From contig UBMU01000002.1 in the NCBI GenBank assembly GCA_900466605.1, forward strand, positions 1 through 64,000: a stretch of DNA of 64,000 bases, in the 5' to 3' direction. Origin of the DNA: Hyphomicrobiales bacterium (GTDB taxonomy: Bacteria; Pseudomonadota; Alphaproteobacteria; Rhizobiales; Rhizobiaceae). Shown piece by piece: positions 20,556 through 29,135 of the stretch. Positions within the stretch are counted from its first letter, which is position 1; each line of letters starts with the position of its first letter. Both the position numbers and the translations under genes were made by a program. Under the pieces are notes generated by a model. The model did not search any database. It saw only the letters and a program-made list of their open reading frames with translations, and had not been told where the DNA came from.

Positions 20556-20878
20556 GGTCTTTCCCTTCCCTTGAGGCTCGTGCCGTTAAGAACTGAGGGT
20601 GACCGTACGGGTGGTCTTTTTAAAACGCAATAGCTTAAAATCGATAAAATATAACAATATCAAACTATTAATCGATTTAAATTTATCCGATATATTTTAA
20701 ATCGTTTGAATCAAAGATCGTCTGTCGAATTTCCAATGCAGCCCCCGGTTGCTATCGACACTTTGCAACAATCCCGCCCTTTATCTTTGCCACAATTTGT
20801 TCCACCTTTATCCCCATAAGCGCATCCGGTTCAAAAGGCCGCCTGGGGGACCTTCAAAATTCCTGGAGACGCGCATAG
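20556..20878. promoter_or_regulatory. pckA-chvI divergent regulatory region
   Basis: This 323-base gap is markedly AT-rich between 20620 and 20710, unlike the GC-rich genes around it. It holds a 9-bp inverted repeat, CGATTTAAA (20673-20681) and TTTAAATCG (20696-20704), with a 14-base spacer. It must contain promoters for both genes. No small gene or terminator is visible. Confidence 0.6.
20673..20704. repeat. Inverted repeat, candidate operator
   Basis: CGATTTAAA and its exact complement separated by 14 AT-rich bases. The three-helical-turn centre-to-centre distance is about 23 bases, so a dimeric regulator on one DNA face is possible. The regulator is unknown. Confidence 0.45.
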
Positions 20879-21628
20879 ATGACGGAGACGAATACCATGC
20901 CGACAATCGCGCTCGTTGATGACGACCGCAACATCCTCACCTCGGTATCGATTGCACTTGAGGCAGAAGGATATAAGGTCGAGACTTATACGGACGGCGC
21001 CTCGGCTCTTGACGGTCTGCTCGCCCGTCCGCCGCAGCTTGCCATCTTCGATATCAAGATGCCGCGTATGGACGGCATGGAGCTCCTGCGTCGGCTGCGC
21101 CAAAAATCCGACATCCCGGTCATCTTCCTCACCTCGAAGGATGAGGAGATCGACGAGCTGTTCGGCCTGAAGATGGGCGCCGACGACTTTATTACCAAGC
21201 CGTTCTCGCAGCGTCTGCTGGTCGAGCGTGTGCGCGCCGTTCTGCGACGTGCATCGAGCCGCGAAGCTGCCGCTGCTGCCGGCGGTGCTGCTCCAAAGCC
21301 GGGTACTGCACAACAACTCGCTCGTTCGCTGGAGCGCGGACAGTTGGTCATGGACCAGGAACGCCATACCTGCACCTGGAAGGGTGAGCCGGTGACGCTG
21401 ACAGTCACCGAATTCCTCATCTTGCATTCGCTGGCCCAGCGTCCGGGCGTCGTGAAAAGCCGTGACGCATTGATGGATGCGGCTTATGACGAGCAGGTCT
21501 ATGTCGACGATCGCACCATCGACAGCCACATCAAGCGGCTTCGGAAGAAATTCAAGATGGTCGATACTGACTTTGATATGATTGAAACGCTCTACGGAGT
21601 GGGATACCGCTTCCGCGAAGCAGCCTGA
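20879..21628 (+). CDS. chvI: Response regulator ChvI
   Basis: OmpR-type response regulator of 249 aa, near identical in pattern to rhizobial ChvI. The receiver has VDDDRN and the phospho-acceptor Asp58 in IFDIKMP (Asp52 from the second ATG); the winged-helix DNA-binding domain ends [12 protein letters not shown] 20879 and ATG 20897 each have a GGAG upstream, so the N-terminus is uncertain by six residues. With ChvG it controls envelope stress, acid response, exopolysaccharide and symbiosis or virulence. Confidence 0.96.
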   Translation: MTETNTMPTIALVDDDRNILTSVSIALEAEGYKVETYTDGASALDGLLARPPQLAIFDIKMPRMDGMELLRRLRQKSDIPVIFLTSKDEEIDELFGLKMGADDFITKPFSQRLLVERVRAVLRRASSREAAAAAGGAAPKPGTAQQLARSLERGQLVMDQERHTCTWKGEPVTLTVTEFLILHSLAQRPGVVKSRDALMDAAYDEQVYVDDRTIDSHIKRLRKKFKMVDTDFDMIETLYGVGYRFREAA

Positions 21629-21707
21629 CGCCCGCGCGGCGCGGTATCTGAGAGTTGTCGAGAGCTCGTGATCGCGAAAGCGATCCGCTCTCCGAAAGGG
21701 CCTGTCG

Positions 21708-23498
21708 TTGGCACAGTTGGTGCAGGAAAGGGATTTGGATGAGGCGGACGGCGTAGGCAGTCGCCGCCTCAGGGGACGACGTTGGTCGCACCCCTTCACC
21801 ATCATCCGCCGCATCTTCGGCAACGCCGTCTTCTCGAGTCTTACGCGCCGCATCCTGTTTTTCAATCTCGCGGCGCTCGTCGTTCTTGTAGGCGGCATTC
21901 TCTATCTCAATCAGTTCCGCGAGGGGCTGATCGACGCTCGCGTCGAGAGCCTTCTGACGCAGGGTGAAATCATCGCGGGTGCGGTCTCGGCGTCCGCATC
22001 GGTCGACACAAATTCGATCACGATCGATCCGGAAAAACTGCTCGAGCTGCAGGCCGGCCAGAGTATCACGCCGGTCCCGAACGACGAGGACCTCGAGTTC
22101 CCGATCGATCCGGAAAAGGTCGCGCCGGTGCTGCGCCGGCTGATTTCTCCGACAAGAACGCGTGCACGCATCTTCGACGCCGATGCCAACCTGCTGCTCG
22201 ACTCTCGCCACCTCTATTCGCGCGGCCAAGTCCTCCGCTTTGATCTGCCGCCCGTGGATGACGAGGAGCAGACCTGGAGCCAGTGGTTCACGACGATCTT
22301 CAACAAGGTCTTACAGCCTGGAAACCTGCCGCTCTACAAGGAAGCGCCGGGCGGCGACGGCTCGATCTATCCCGAAGTCATGAACGCGCTCACCGGGGTG
22401 CGCGGCGCGGTTGTCCGCACCACCGAAAAGGGCGAGCTGATCGTTTCGGTCGCCGTTCCGATCCAGCGTTTCCGTGCTGTTCTGGGTGTCTTGCTGTTGT
22501 CCACGCAAGCCGGCGATATCGACAATATCGTCCATGCCGAGCGCCTTGGCATCATGCGCGTGTTCGGGGTCGCGACGCTTGTCAATGTTCTCCTGTCTCT
22601 CGTCCTATCCTCGACGATTGCCAACCCGCTGCGGCGTTTGTCCGCAGCCGCCATTCGTGTTCGCCGCGGCGCAAAGGAACGCGAGGAAATTCCGGACTTC
22701 TCGGCGCGGCAGGACGAGATCGGCAACCTCTCCATTGCATTGCGCGAGATGACGACAGCGCTCTACGACCGCATCGACGCGATCGAAAGTTTCGCCGCGG
22801 ACGTCAGCCATGAACTGAAGAACCCGTTGACGTCGCTCCGCAGTGCCGTCGAGACGCTGCCGCTCGCCAAGACGGACGAATCCAAGAAGCGACTTCTCGA
22901 TGTCATCCAGCATGACGTACGACGGCTGGACCGCCTGATCAGCGATATTTCCGATGCCTCCCGCCTTGATGCCGAACTGGCGCGGGTCGATGCAGGCTCC
23001 GTCGATCTCGAAATCCTGTTGCGCGACCTCATCGACGTGTCGCGGCAGATCCGCAGCCGCAAGAAAGAAGTGCAGATCGAGTTCGCAATCGAGCGCAAAC
23101 CGGGCGTCAAGACTCGCTTTGTGGTGAACGGTCACGACCTGCGCATCGGACAGATCGTCACCAATCTGATCGAGAACGCCCGCTCGTTTGTACCGGAACA
23201 CGACGGTCGGATTACTGTACGGCTGGTCAGAACACGCTCCCGCTGCATCGTCTACATCGAGGACAACGGACCGGGTATCCAGGCAGAGAATATCGATCGC
23301 ATCTTTGAGCGCTTCTATACAGACAGGCCGGAATCGGAAGGTTTTGGACAGAATTCTGGCCTCGGCTTGTCGATCAGCCGCCAGATCGCCGAAGCACATG
23401 GGGGCTCGCTACGCGCGGAGAATATTGTCGACCCCGAGAGTGAAAAGCTGCTCGGAGCGCGCTTCATCCTTGCCCTTCCTGCCAATACGACCGCATGA
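21708..23498 (+). CDS. chvG: Sensor histidine kinase ChvG (ExoS)
   Basis: Membrane sensor kinase of 596 aa. Two membrane segments (about residues 46-66 and 275-300) flank a periplasmic sensor domain; a HAMP region follows, then the HisKA box VSHELKNPL and the ATPase with NLIENARS, DNGPGI and GLGLSIS. The start is a TTG at 21708, which gives the expected family length. It is the ChvI partner and overlaps hprK by four bases. In rhizobia the periplasmic repressor ExoR acts on this sensor. Confidence 0.95.
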   Translation: MAQLVQERDLDEADGVGSRRLRGRRWSHPFTIIRRIFGNAVFSSLTRRILFFNLAALVVLVGGILYLNQFREGLIDARVESLLTQGEIIAGAVSASASVDTNSITIDPEKLLELQAGQSITPVPNDEDLEFPIDPEKVAPVLRRLISPTRTRARIFDADANLLLDSRHLYSRGQVLRFDLPPVDDEEQTWSQWFTTIFNKVLQPGNLPLYKEAPGGDGSIYPEVMNALTGVRGAVVRTTEKGELIVSVAVPIQRFRAVLGVLLLSTQAGDIDNIVHAERLGIMRVFGVATLVNVLLSLVLSSTIANPLRRLSAAAIRVRRGAKEREEIPDFSARQDEIGNLSIALREMTTALYDRIDAIESFAADVSHELKNPLTSLRSAVETLPLAKTDESKKRLLDVIQHDVRRLDRLISDISDASRLDAELARVDAGSVDLEILLRDLIDVSRQIRSRKKEVQIEFAIERKPGVKTRFVVNGHDLRIGQIVTNLIENARSFVPEHDGRITVRLVRTRSRCIVYIEDNGPGIQAENIDRIFERFYTDRPESEGFGQNSGLGLSISRQIAEAHGGSLRAENIVDPESEKLLGARFILALPANTTA

Positions 23499-23947
23499 TC
23501 GACACCTCTTCAAACATCCACGCTACAGCTATCGTCGTCGGCAACACCGGTCTTCTTTTTATGGGTCCGTCGGGCTCAGGGAAATCGATGCTGGCCTTCG
23601 CTTGCATCAGTGAAGCACAGCGCATGGGAATGTCGGCAACACTTGTTGCCGACGACCAGGTACTGATCTCTGAACAGGATGGCGCCGTGATCGCGACCTG
23701 CCCTGCCGCGATTGCCGGATTGATCGAATTGCGCGGGACCGGCATCGTCCGACTACCCAGCACTGCAAGCGCCGCAATGCACTATGCCGTCCTTCCCGGA
23801 AACGCGACCGGAGACAAGCGGCTGCCGCCGGAGGACGAGCGAATGGCTATTGCCGGCGGCGTGGATCTACCGGTCATTCGGTTGCTGGCTAATACTCCGA
23901 TCCCGCTCGCCGTATTGATCGCAAAAGCGCCGGATATTGGACGGTAA
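23495..23947 (+). CDS. hprK: HPr kinase/phosphorylase, short rhizobial form
   Basis: Protein of 150 aa with P-loop GPSGSGKS (residues 24-31) and the family signature IELRGTGIVRL. It lacks the N-terminal domain found in the roughly 310-aa Firmicute enzyme, as usual in alphaproteobacteria. It should phosphorylate Ser48 of the HPr encoded 572 bases downstream. The ATGA overlap with chvG ties it to the two-component system. Confidence 0.93.
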   Translation: MIDTSSNIHATAIVVGNTGLLFMGPSGSGKSMLAFACISEAQRMGMSATLVADDQVLISEQDGAVIATCPAAIAGLIELRGTGIVRLPSTASAAMHYAVLPGNATGDKRLPPEDERMAIAGGVDLPVIRLLANTPIPLAVLIAKAPDIGR

Positions 23948-24100
23948 TGCCTCCGAAATCGGCAAATCCCGCTCTAAAAGTCGTATTTTTGTCTTGCACT
24001 TCGGCTTTTCATCGCCAAGATGTGCCCCCACGGTGGACGCGATTGCTGCATTGCGATATTGGGCCCACCGTTTGCATACGCCACTAGGAGCAGTAATATC

Positions 24101-24502
24101 ATGATCGGACTTGTGCTTGTCACTCATGGCAAGCTGGCTGAAGAGTTTCGTCATGCGGTCGAACACGTCGTCGGTCCTCAGAAATTCATCGAAACGGTCT
24201 GTATCGGTCCTGAAGACGACATGGATCAGAGACGACAAGATATTCTGGAAGCAGTGTCCCGTGCCGATGGAGGCCACGGCGTCGTCATTCTGACCGACAT
24301 GTTTGGTGGCACTCCGTCCAATCTCGCAATATCCGTCATGAGCAGTGGCCACACCGAGGTAATCGCCGGTATGAATCTGCCGATGTTGATCAAACTGGCC
24401 GGTGTACGCGGTGAGAACAACATGGAAAAGGCACTTGTCGAGGCGTCTGAAGCCGGACGGAAATACATCAACGTCGCGAGCCGCGTCCTCAGTGGAAAAT
24501 AG
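24101..24502 (+). CDS. PTS EIIA component, mannose-family type
   Basis: Phosphocarrier of 133 aa. The phosphorylated His9 lies in VLVTHGKLAEE and the second conserved segment TDMFGGTPSN is present. No EIIB or EIIC permease genes are near, so this is a regulatory, not sugar-transporting, PTS, as in other alphaproteobacteria. AGGAG lies 10 bases before the ATG; an earlier in-frame ATG at 24020 is not favoured. Confidence 0.92.
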   Translation: MIGLVLVTHGKLAEEFRHAVEHVVGPQKFIETVCIGPEDDMDQRRQDILEAVSRADGGHGVVILTDMFGGTPSNLAISVMSSGHTEVIAGMNLPMLIKLAGVRGENNMEKALVEASEAGRKYINVASRVLSGK

Positions 24503-24518
24503 TGAGCACACCGCGCCT

Positions 24519-24794
24519 ATGACGGCACTCTCCCGAGAAATTCTGATCATCAACAAGCGCGGACTGCATGCACGCGCTTCGGCCAAATTCGTTCAACTGG
24601 TCGAGAATTTCGATGCCGCGATCACCGTTTCGAAAGACGGGATGACGGTCGGCGGGACCTCGATCATGGGGCTGATGATGCTGGCGGCGAGCCCGGGCTC
24701 AAGCGTCCTTGTTTCCGCCAGCGGCAACCAGGCAGCACAAGCGCTCGACGCTCTTGACGAGCTGATCCAGAACCGCTTCGGCGAGGAAATGTGA
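24519..24794 (+). CDS. Phosphocarrier protein HPr
   Basis: Protein of 91 aa. The phospho-acceptor His17 is in NKRGLHARAS and the regulatory serine Ser48 in GGTSIMGLMML, so it can be modified both by PTS enzyme I and by HprK. It lies 16 bases after the EIIA gene. Together they form the output end of the chvIG-hprK-PTS cluster. Enzyme I must be encoded elsewhere. Confidence 0.94.
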   Translation: MTALSREILIINKRGLHARASAKFVQLVENFDAAITVSKDGMTVGGTSIMGLMMLAASPGSSVLVSASGNQAAQALDALDELIQNRFGEEM

Positions 24795-24816
24795 GCCTTT
24801 CGCAGCTCATATAAAC

Positions 24817-24836
24817 ATATAAAGACTTCTTTATAT
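24817..24836. promoter_or_regulatory. Candidate SahR operator upstream of ahcY
   Basis: A perfect 20-base palindrome, ATATAAAGA-CT-TCTTTATAT, 125 bases before the ahcY start. Known biology: SahR, an ArsR-family regulator that responds to S-adenosylhomocysteine, controls ahcY and methionine-cycle genes in many Proteobacteria by binding AT-rich palindromes. Assigning this site to SahR is an inference. Confidence 0.55.
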
Positions 24837-24960
24837 CATTATTGCCTTCGTCATAGAAGCCTGCTAAACGGCCACCATAGCCGCGCATGCTGCGTGGACG
24901 CTATCTGGCGCACGCATGTGCGCTTTCGAATTTGAGCCGCTTTTCAGCCTGGAGAACCCA

Positions 24961-26361
24961 ATGAGCACTGAAAAAGATTATGTCGTCGCTGACATCGGCC
25001 TCGCGGACTTCGGCCGCAAGGAAATCACGATCGCAGAAACCGAGATGCCGGGCCTGATGTCCTGCCGCGCCGAATTCGGCGAAGCAAAGCCGCTCAAGGG
25101 CGCGCGCATCACCGGCTCGCTGCATATGACCATCCAGACGGCCGTTCTCATCGAAACGCTGGTCGCCCTCGGCGCCGAAGTCCGTTGGGCTTCGTGCAAC
25201 ATCTTCTCGACTCAGGATCATGCCGCAGCAGCAATCGCCGCTGCCGGCGTTCCCGTCTTCGCCATCAAGGGCGAGTCGCTGGAAGACTACTGGGTCTATA
25301 CTGACAAGATCTTCCAGTGGGCCGACGGTGGCCTCTCCAACATGATCCTCGATGACGGCGGCGACGCCACGATGTACATACTGCTCGGCGCGCGCGCCGA
25401 AGCCGGCGAGGACGTGCTTTCCAAGCCGCATTCCGAAGAAGAAGAAATCCTCTTCGCGCAGATCAAGAAGCGTCTCGCCGCTTCTCCGGGCTGGTTTACC
25501 AAGCAGCGCGACGCGATCAAGGGTGTGACCGAAGAAACCACGACCGGCGTAAACCGCCTGTACCAGCTGAGCCAGAAGGGCCTCCTGCCCTTCCCGGCAA
25601 TCAATGTGAACGACTCGGTCACCAAGTCGAAGTTTGACAACAAGTACGGCTGCAAGGAATCGCTGGTCGACGGCATCCGCCGTGGCACAGACGTGATGAT
25701 GGCCGGCAAGGTTGCCGTCGTCTGCGGCTATGGTGACGTCGGCAAGGGTTCGGCTGCTTCCCTCCAGGGCGCTGGCGCTCGCGTCAAGGTAACGGAAGTC
25801 GACCCGATCTGCGCGCTGCAGGCTGCCATGGACGGTTTCGAAGTCGTGACACTTGAAGACGTCGTGTCTTCGGCTGATATCTTCATCACCACGACAGGCA
25901 ACAAGGACGTCATCCGCATCGACCACATGCGTCAGATGAAGGACATGGCGATCGTCGGCAACATCGGCCACTTCGACAACGAAATCGAAGTTGCAGCGTT
26001 GCGGAACCTGAAGTGGACGAACATCAAGCCGCAGGTCGACCTCATCGAGTTCCCGAAGGGCAATCGCATCATTCTTCTCTCCGAAGGTCGCCTGCTTAAC
26101 CTCGGCAACGCAACGGGCCATCCGTCGTTTGTCATGTCGGCTTCGTTCACCAACCAGACACTGGCGCAGATCGAACTCTTCACCAAGCCTGGCCAGTATC
26201 AGAACCAGGTTTATATCCTGCCGAAGCATCTCGACGAAAAGGTTGCACGCCTGCATCTCGACAAGCTCGGCGTGAAGCTGACGCAGCTTTCTGAAGAACA
26301 GGCCGCCTATATCGGCGTCACACCACAGGGTCCGTTCAAGGCAGACCACTACAGATATTAA
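24961..26361 (+). CDS. ahcY: S-adenosylhomocysteine hydrolase
   Basis: NAD-dependent enzyme of 466 aa that splits S-adenosylhomocysteine to homocysteine and adenosine, keeping the methylation cycle running. The Rossmann NAD motif [10 protein letters not shown], the substrate segment DDGGDAT, and the C-terminal KADHYRY ending are characteristic. ATG 24961 is chosen because GGAG lies 6-7 bases upstream; an in-frame ATG at 24916 would add 15 residues. Confidence 0.98.
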   Translation: MSTEKDYVVADIGLADFGRKEITIAETEMPGLMSCRAEFGEAKPLKGARITGSLHMTIQTAVLIETLVALGAEVRWASCNIFSTQDHAAAAIAAAGVPVFAIKGESLEDYWVYTDKIFQWADGGLSNMILDDGGDATMYILLGARAEAGEDVLSKPHSEEEEILFAQIKKRLAASPGWFTKQRDAIKGVTEETTTGVNRLYQLSQKGLLPFPAINVNDSVTKSKFDNKYGCKESLVDGIRRGTDVMMAGKVAVVCGYGDVGKGSAASLQGAGARVKVTEVDPICALQAAMDGFEVVTLEDVVSSADIFITTTGNKDVIRIDHMRQMKDMAIVGNIGHFDNEIEVAALRNLKWTNIKPQVDLIEFPKGNRIILLSEGRLLNLGNATGHPSFVMSASFTNQTLAQIELFTKPGQYQNQVYILPKHLDEKVARLHLDKLGVKLTQLSEEQAAYIGVTPQGPFKADHYRY

Positions 26362-26390
26362 TCGTTAGACAAATATCCACAACATCTAGA

Positions 26391-26427
26391 GGGCGCGACA
26401 TTGACAAATGTGGCGCCCTTATTTTTT
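26391..26427 (+). terminator. Terminator of ahcY
   Basis: Stem GGGCGC-G-ACATT paired with AATGT-G-GCGCCC (26391-26402 with 26407-26418; one G-G mismatch), loop GACA, followed by TTATTTTTT. A classic Rho-independent terminator 30 bases after the stop. Confidence 0.9.
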
Positions 26428-26564
26428 GACACACACCTTCCCGCCGATTCCCTTCCGAAGTATTGTTTTAACACTCGATTCGTGGCCACGGACGTGTCCG
26501 TTTGCTTCGAAAATGGGATGTCTTGTCGTGATGCGGCACATTAAAGGACGGAGACATACCGCGC

Positions 26565-29135
26565 ATGTCGGAAATGATGCACAGCCTGGGCGAACAGGCC
26601 GGCGATGGCGCTTACGCTGACTCCTGCCCGCTCCATCCAGGTGAACGGAAACCTGTCGGAACCGAAAAGTCAGGCGCATTGTCTCGCGTGGCCCGGATCT
26701 TTGCGGCCGGCACAGCAATCGTGTCAATTGCACCGCCAGTCTTCGCGCAAGTCGAAGCCGAGGCTGTTGCTGCATCCGCGCATCTCTTCACCTCATCACA
26801 GGTCGTCGGTCTCTCCGTCGTTATCGGAGCGATCTCGGCCGCATTGCTTTCTACTCTCTGGGTGGTGCGCCAGCGCGGCAACCTCGAAAGCGAAAGCCGC
26901 GAAATACGCTCGGCGCTCTCTGACGCACAGCAGCGCATCTCGCAATATCAGGCCCTGATCGCAGACAAGAATCGCCGGATCGTCATATGGGATGGCAACG
27001 AGCGCCCCGAGCTCATCGGTCAGCTGCCGGCGGAAACTGGCGCACCGCAGGACAGCGAATTCCTTGCTTTCGGGCTTTGGCTCAAGCCACGCTCGGCATC
27101 CGAACTTGAGCGCGCGATCGACAGTCTGCGCGGGTCCGCACATAGCTTCGACATGGTTGTCGAGACCCACCGAGAGGAGATCCTTGAAGCACAGGGTCGT
27201 GTTTCTGGCGGCCGCGCCTTCGTTCGCTTTGTGGCATTGAACAATCTTCGAGCTGAGCTTGCCGAACTCAAGATCGAACGGGACCGACTGCTGTCGTCGA
27301 TCTCGGCGTTTCAGAGCATGCTCGATGCTATCGATCTGCCGGCATGGCAGCGTGACACTGAAGGTCGGCTGACCTGGGTCAACCACGCCTACGGCGACGC
27401 TGTCGAGGCAGCTACGCCGGAACAGGCCATCGACGAAGGCCGCGAGTTCCTGACGACGGTAGCCCGCGAACGTATCCGCGCCGCAGCCACGGCCGAGTCG
27501 CCCTTTCACGACAAGATTTCGACCGTTGTGCGTGGCAACCGCACGTTCTTCGATGTTGTCGATGTGAAGGTCCCCAACGGGTCAGCCGGCATAGCACTCG
27601 ATGTTTCCGATATCGAAGCTGTGCGTGCGGAGCTGGAGCGAACGCTGAAAAGCCACGCCGAGACGCTTGATCATCTCGCAACCCCGGTCGCGATCTTCGA
27701 CGGCGAGCGACGCCTGCAATTCTACAATCAGGCCTTCGTCTCCCTCTGGGAACTCGACATTGCCTTCCTCGAGAGCCGTCCTGACAACGCGGAACTGCTG
27801 GAGCGCCTGCGTGCCGCCAAGAAGCTGCCCGATCAGCTGAACTGGAAATCCTGGAAGGAAACAGCGCTTTCCGTTTACCGCGCGCTCGACACCCAATCGG
27901 ACCTGTGGCACTTGCCGAATGGCCAGACGCTGCGGGTCTTTGCAACAGCCCATCCACAAGGGGGCGCCACCTGGGTGTTTGAGAACCTGACCGAGCAGGT
28001 CGACCTCGAGACACGCTACAATACACTTCTGAAGGTGCAGGGCGAGACGATAGACCATCTCTCTGAAGGAGTAGCCGTCTTTGGGCCCGATGGGCGCATC
28101 CGCCTCTCAAATCCGGCATTCCGCGCGCTTTGGGGCATCACCGAAGCCGAAGCGAAGCCCGGCACGCATATCCGAGCGCTCGGCGAGGCCTGCATTCAGT
28201 CCTATGATCGTCCGGATGGCTGGAAGACCTTCGCCGAGCTGATCACCAGCTTCGACGACGAGCGGCGTTCCAGCCAGGGAACGCTGGAGCTGTTCTCTGG
28301 CCTTGTGCTCGACTATGCCGTTATTCCTTTGCCGAACGCGCAGACGATGCTGACTTTCGTCAACATGACCGACAGTGTCCGCGCCGAACGCGCACTGACG
28401 GAAAAGAACGAGGCTCTACGCAAAGCGGACGAGCTGAAGAACGACTTCGTTCAACACGTTTCCTATGAGCTTCGCTCGCCCCTGACCAACATCATCGGCT
28501 TCACCGATCTTCTGCGCACACCAGGGGTCGGGCCGCTGACCGATCGGCAAGCGGAATATATCGACCATATCTCGACGTCCTCTTCGGTACTTCTGACGCT
28601 CGTCAACGACATCCTGGACCTTGCCACGGTCGATGCGGGGATCATGCGGCTCAATTACTCCTCGATCGATCTCGGCGACCTGCTCGACGACGTATCGATA
28701 CAGATTGCAGACAGGTTGCAAGACAGTGGCGTGACACTTGAGATTACCGCTCCGGCGCATCTGGGCTCGATCGTTGCCGATCCTCAGAGACTGAAGCAGA
28801 TCCTCGTAAAGCTGCTCTCAAACGCAGCCAATTTCTCTCCGGAAGGTTCGGCGATCTCGCTCGAATGCCGGCGCGAAGCAACGGATTTCGTCTTTTCCGT
28901 CAGCGACCGCGGCCCTGGCATTTCCCAGGACATGATCGCCAACGTGTTCGATCGGTTCGCTACCGGCGCAAAGAGCGGCAAGCGAGGCGGCGCGGGGCTT
29001 GGGTTGTCTATCGTCGATAGCTTCGTCAATCTTCACCATGGGATCGTCACCATCGACAGCCAGCAAGGCAAGGGCACGATCGTGACCTGCCGAATTCCCT
29101 CAGTCGATCTCCCGACGTCCGTCGCAGCAGAATGA
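26565..29135 (+). CDS. divL: DivL-type cell-cycle sensor kinase with Tyr at the phospho site
   Basis: Large PAS-containing histidine-kinase-like protein of 856 aa. One or two N-terminal membrane segments (about residues 42-62 and 80-102) precede a coiled coil and three PAS-like regions (roughly 245-345, 350-470, 480-600). The dimerisation box reads VSYELRSPLTN: the usual His is replaced by Tyr634, the hallmark of DivL. The ATPase domain keeps DRGPGI and GAGLGLSIV. In Caulobacter DivL regulates CckA and thereby CtrA at the pole. It is followed directly by tsaE-amgK with a four-base overlap. Confidence 0.9.
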   Translation: MSEMMHSLGEQAGDGAYADSCPLHPGERKPVGTEKSGALSRVARIFAAGTAIVSIAPPVFAQVEAEAVAASAHLFTSSQVVGLSVVIGAISAALLSTLWVVRQRGNLESESREIRSALSDAQQRISQYQALIADKNRRIVIWDGNERPELIGQLPAETGAPQDSEFLAFGLWLKPRSASELERAIDSLRGSAHSFDMVVETHREEILEAQGRVSGGRAFVRFVALNNLRAELAELKIERDRLLSSISAFQSMLDAIDLPAWQRDTEGRLTWVNHAYGDAVEAATPEQAIDEGREFLTTVARERIRAAATAESPFHDKISTVVRGNRTFFDVVDVKVPNGSAGIALDVSDIEAVRAELERTLKSHAETLDHLATPVAIFDGERRLQFYNQAFVSLWELDIAFLESRPDNAELLERLRAAKKLPDQLNWKSWKETALSVYRALDTQSDLWHLPNGQTLRVFATAHPQGGATWVFENLTEQVDLETRYNTLLKVQGETIDHLSEGVAVFGPDGRIRLSNPAFRALWGITEAEAKPGTHIRALGEACIQSYDRPDGWKTFAELITSFDDERRSSQGTLELFSGLVLDYAVIPLPNAQTMLTFVNMTDSVRAERALTEKNEALRKADELKNDFVQHVSYELRSPLTNIIGFTDLLRTPGVGPLTDRQAEYIDHISTSSSVLLTLVNDILDLATVDAGIMRLNYSSIDLGDLLDDVSIQIADRLQDSGVTLEITAPAHLGSIVADPQRLKQILVKLLSNAANFSPEGSAISLECRREATDFVFSVSDRGPGISQDMIANVFDRFATGAKSGKRGGAGLGLSIVDSFVNLHHGIVTIDSQQGKGTIVTCRIPSVDLPTSVAAE

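Noticed and set aside
24795..24960. SAH or SAM riboswitch before ahcY
   Set aside because: I could not recognise the conserved core or stems of these riboswitches; the region instead contains a DNA palindrome fitting a protein operator and a short 6-bp hairpin at 24908-24923.
24901..26349. 482-aa open frame on the minus strand
   Set aside because: It is antisense to ahcY, whose protein is unmistakable; the long frame is a by-product of GC-rich codon use.
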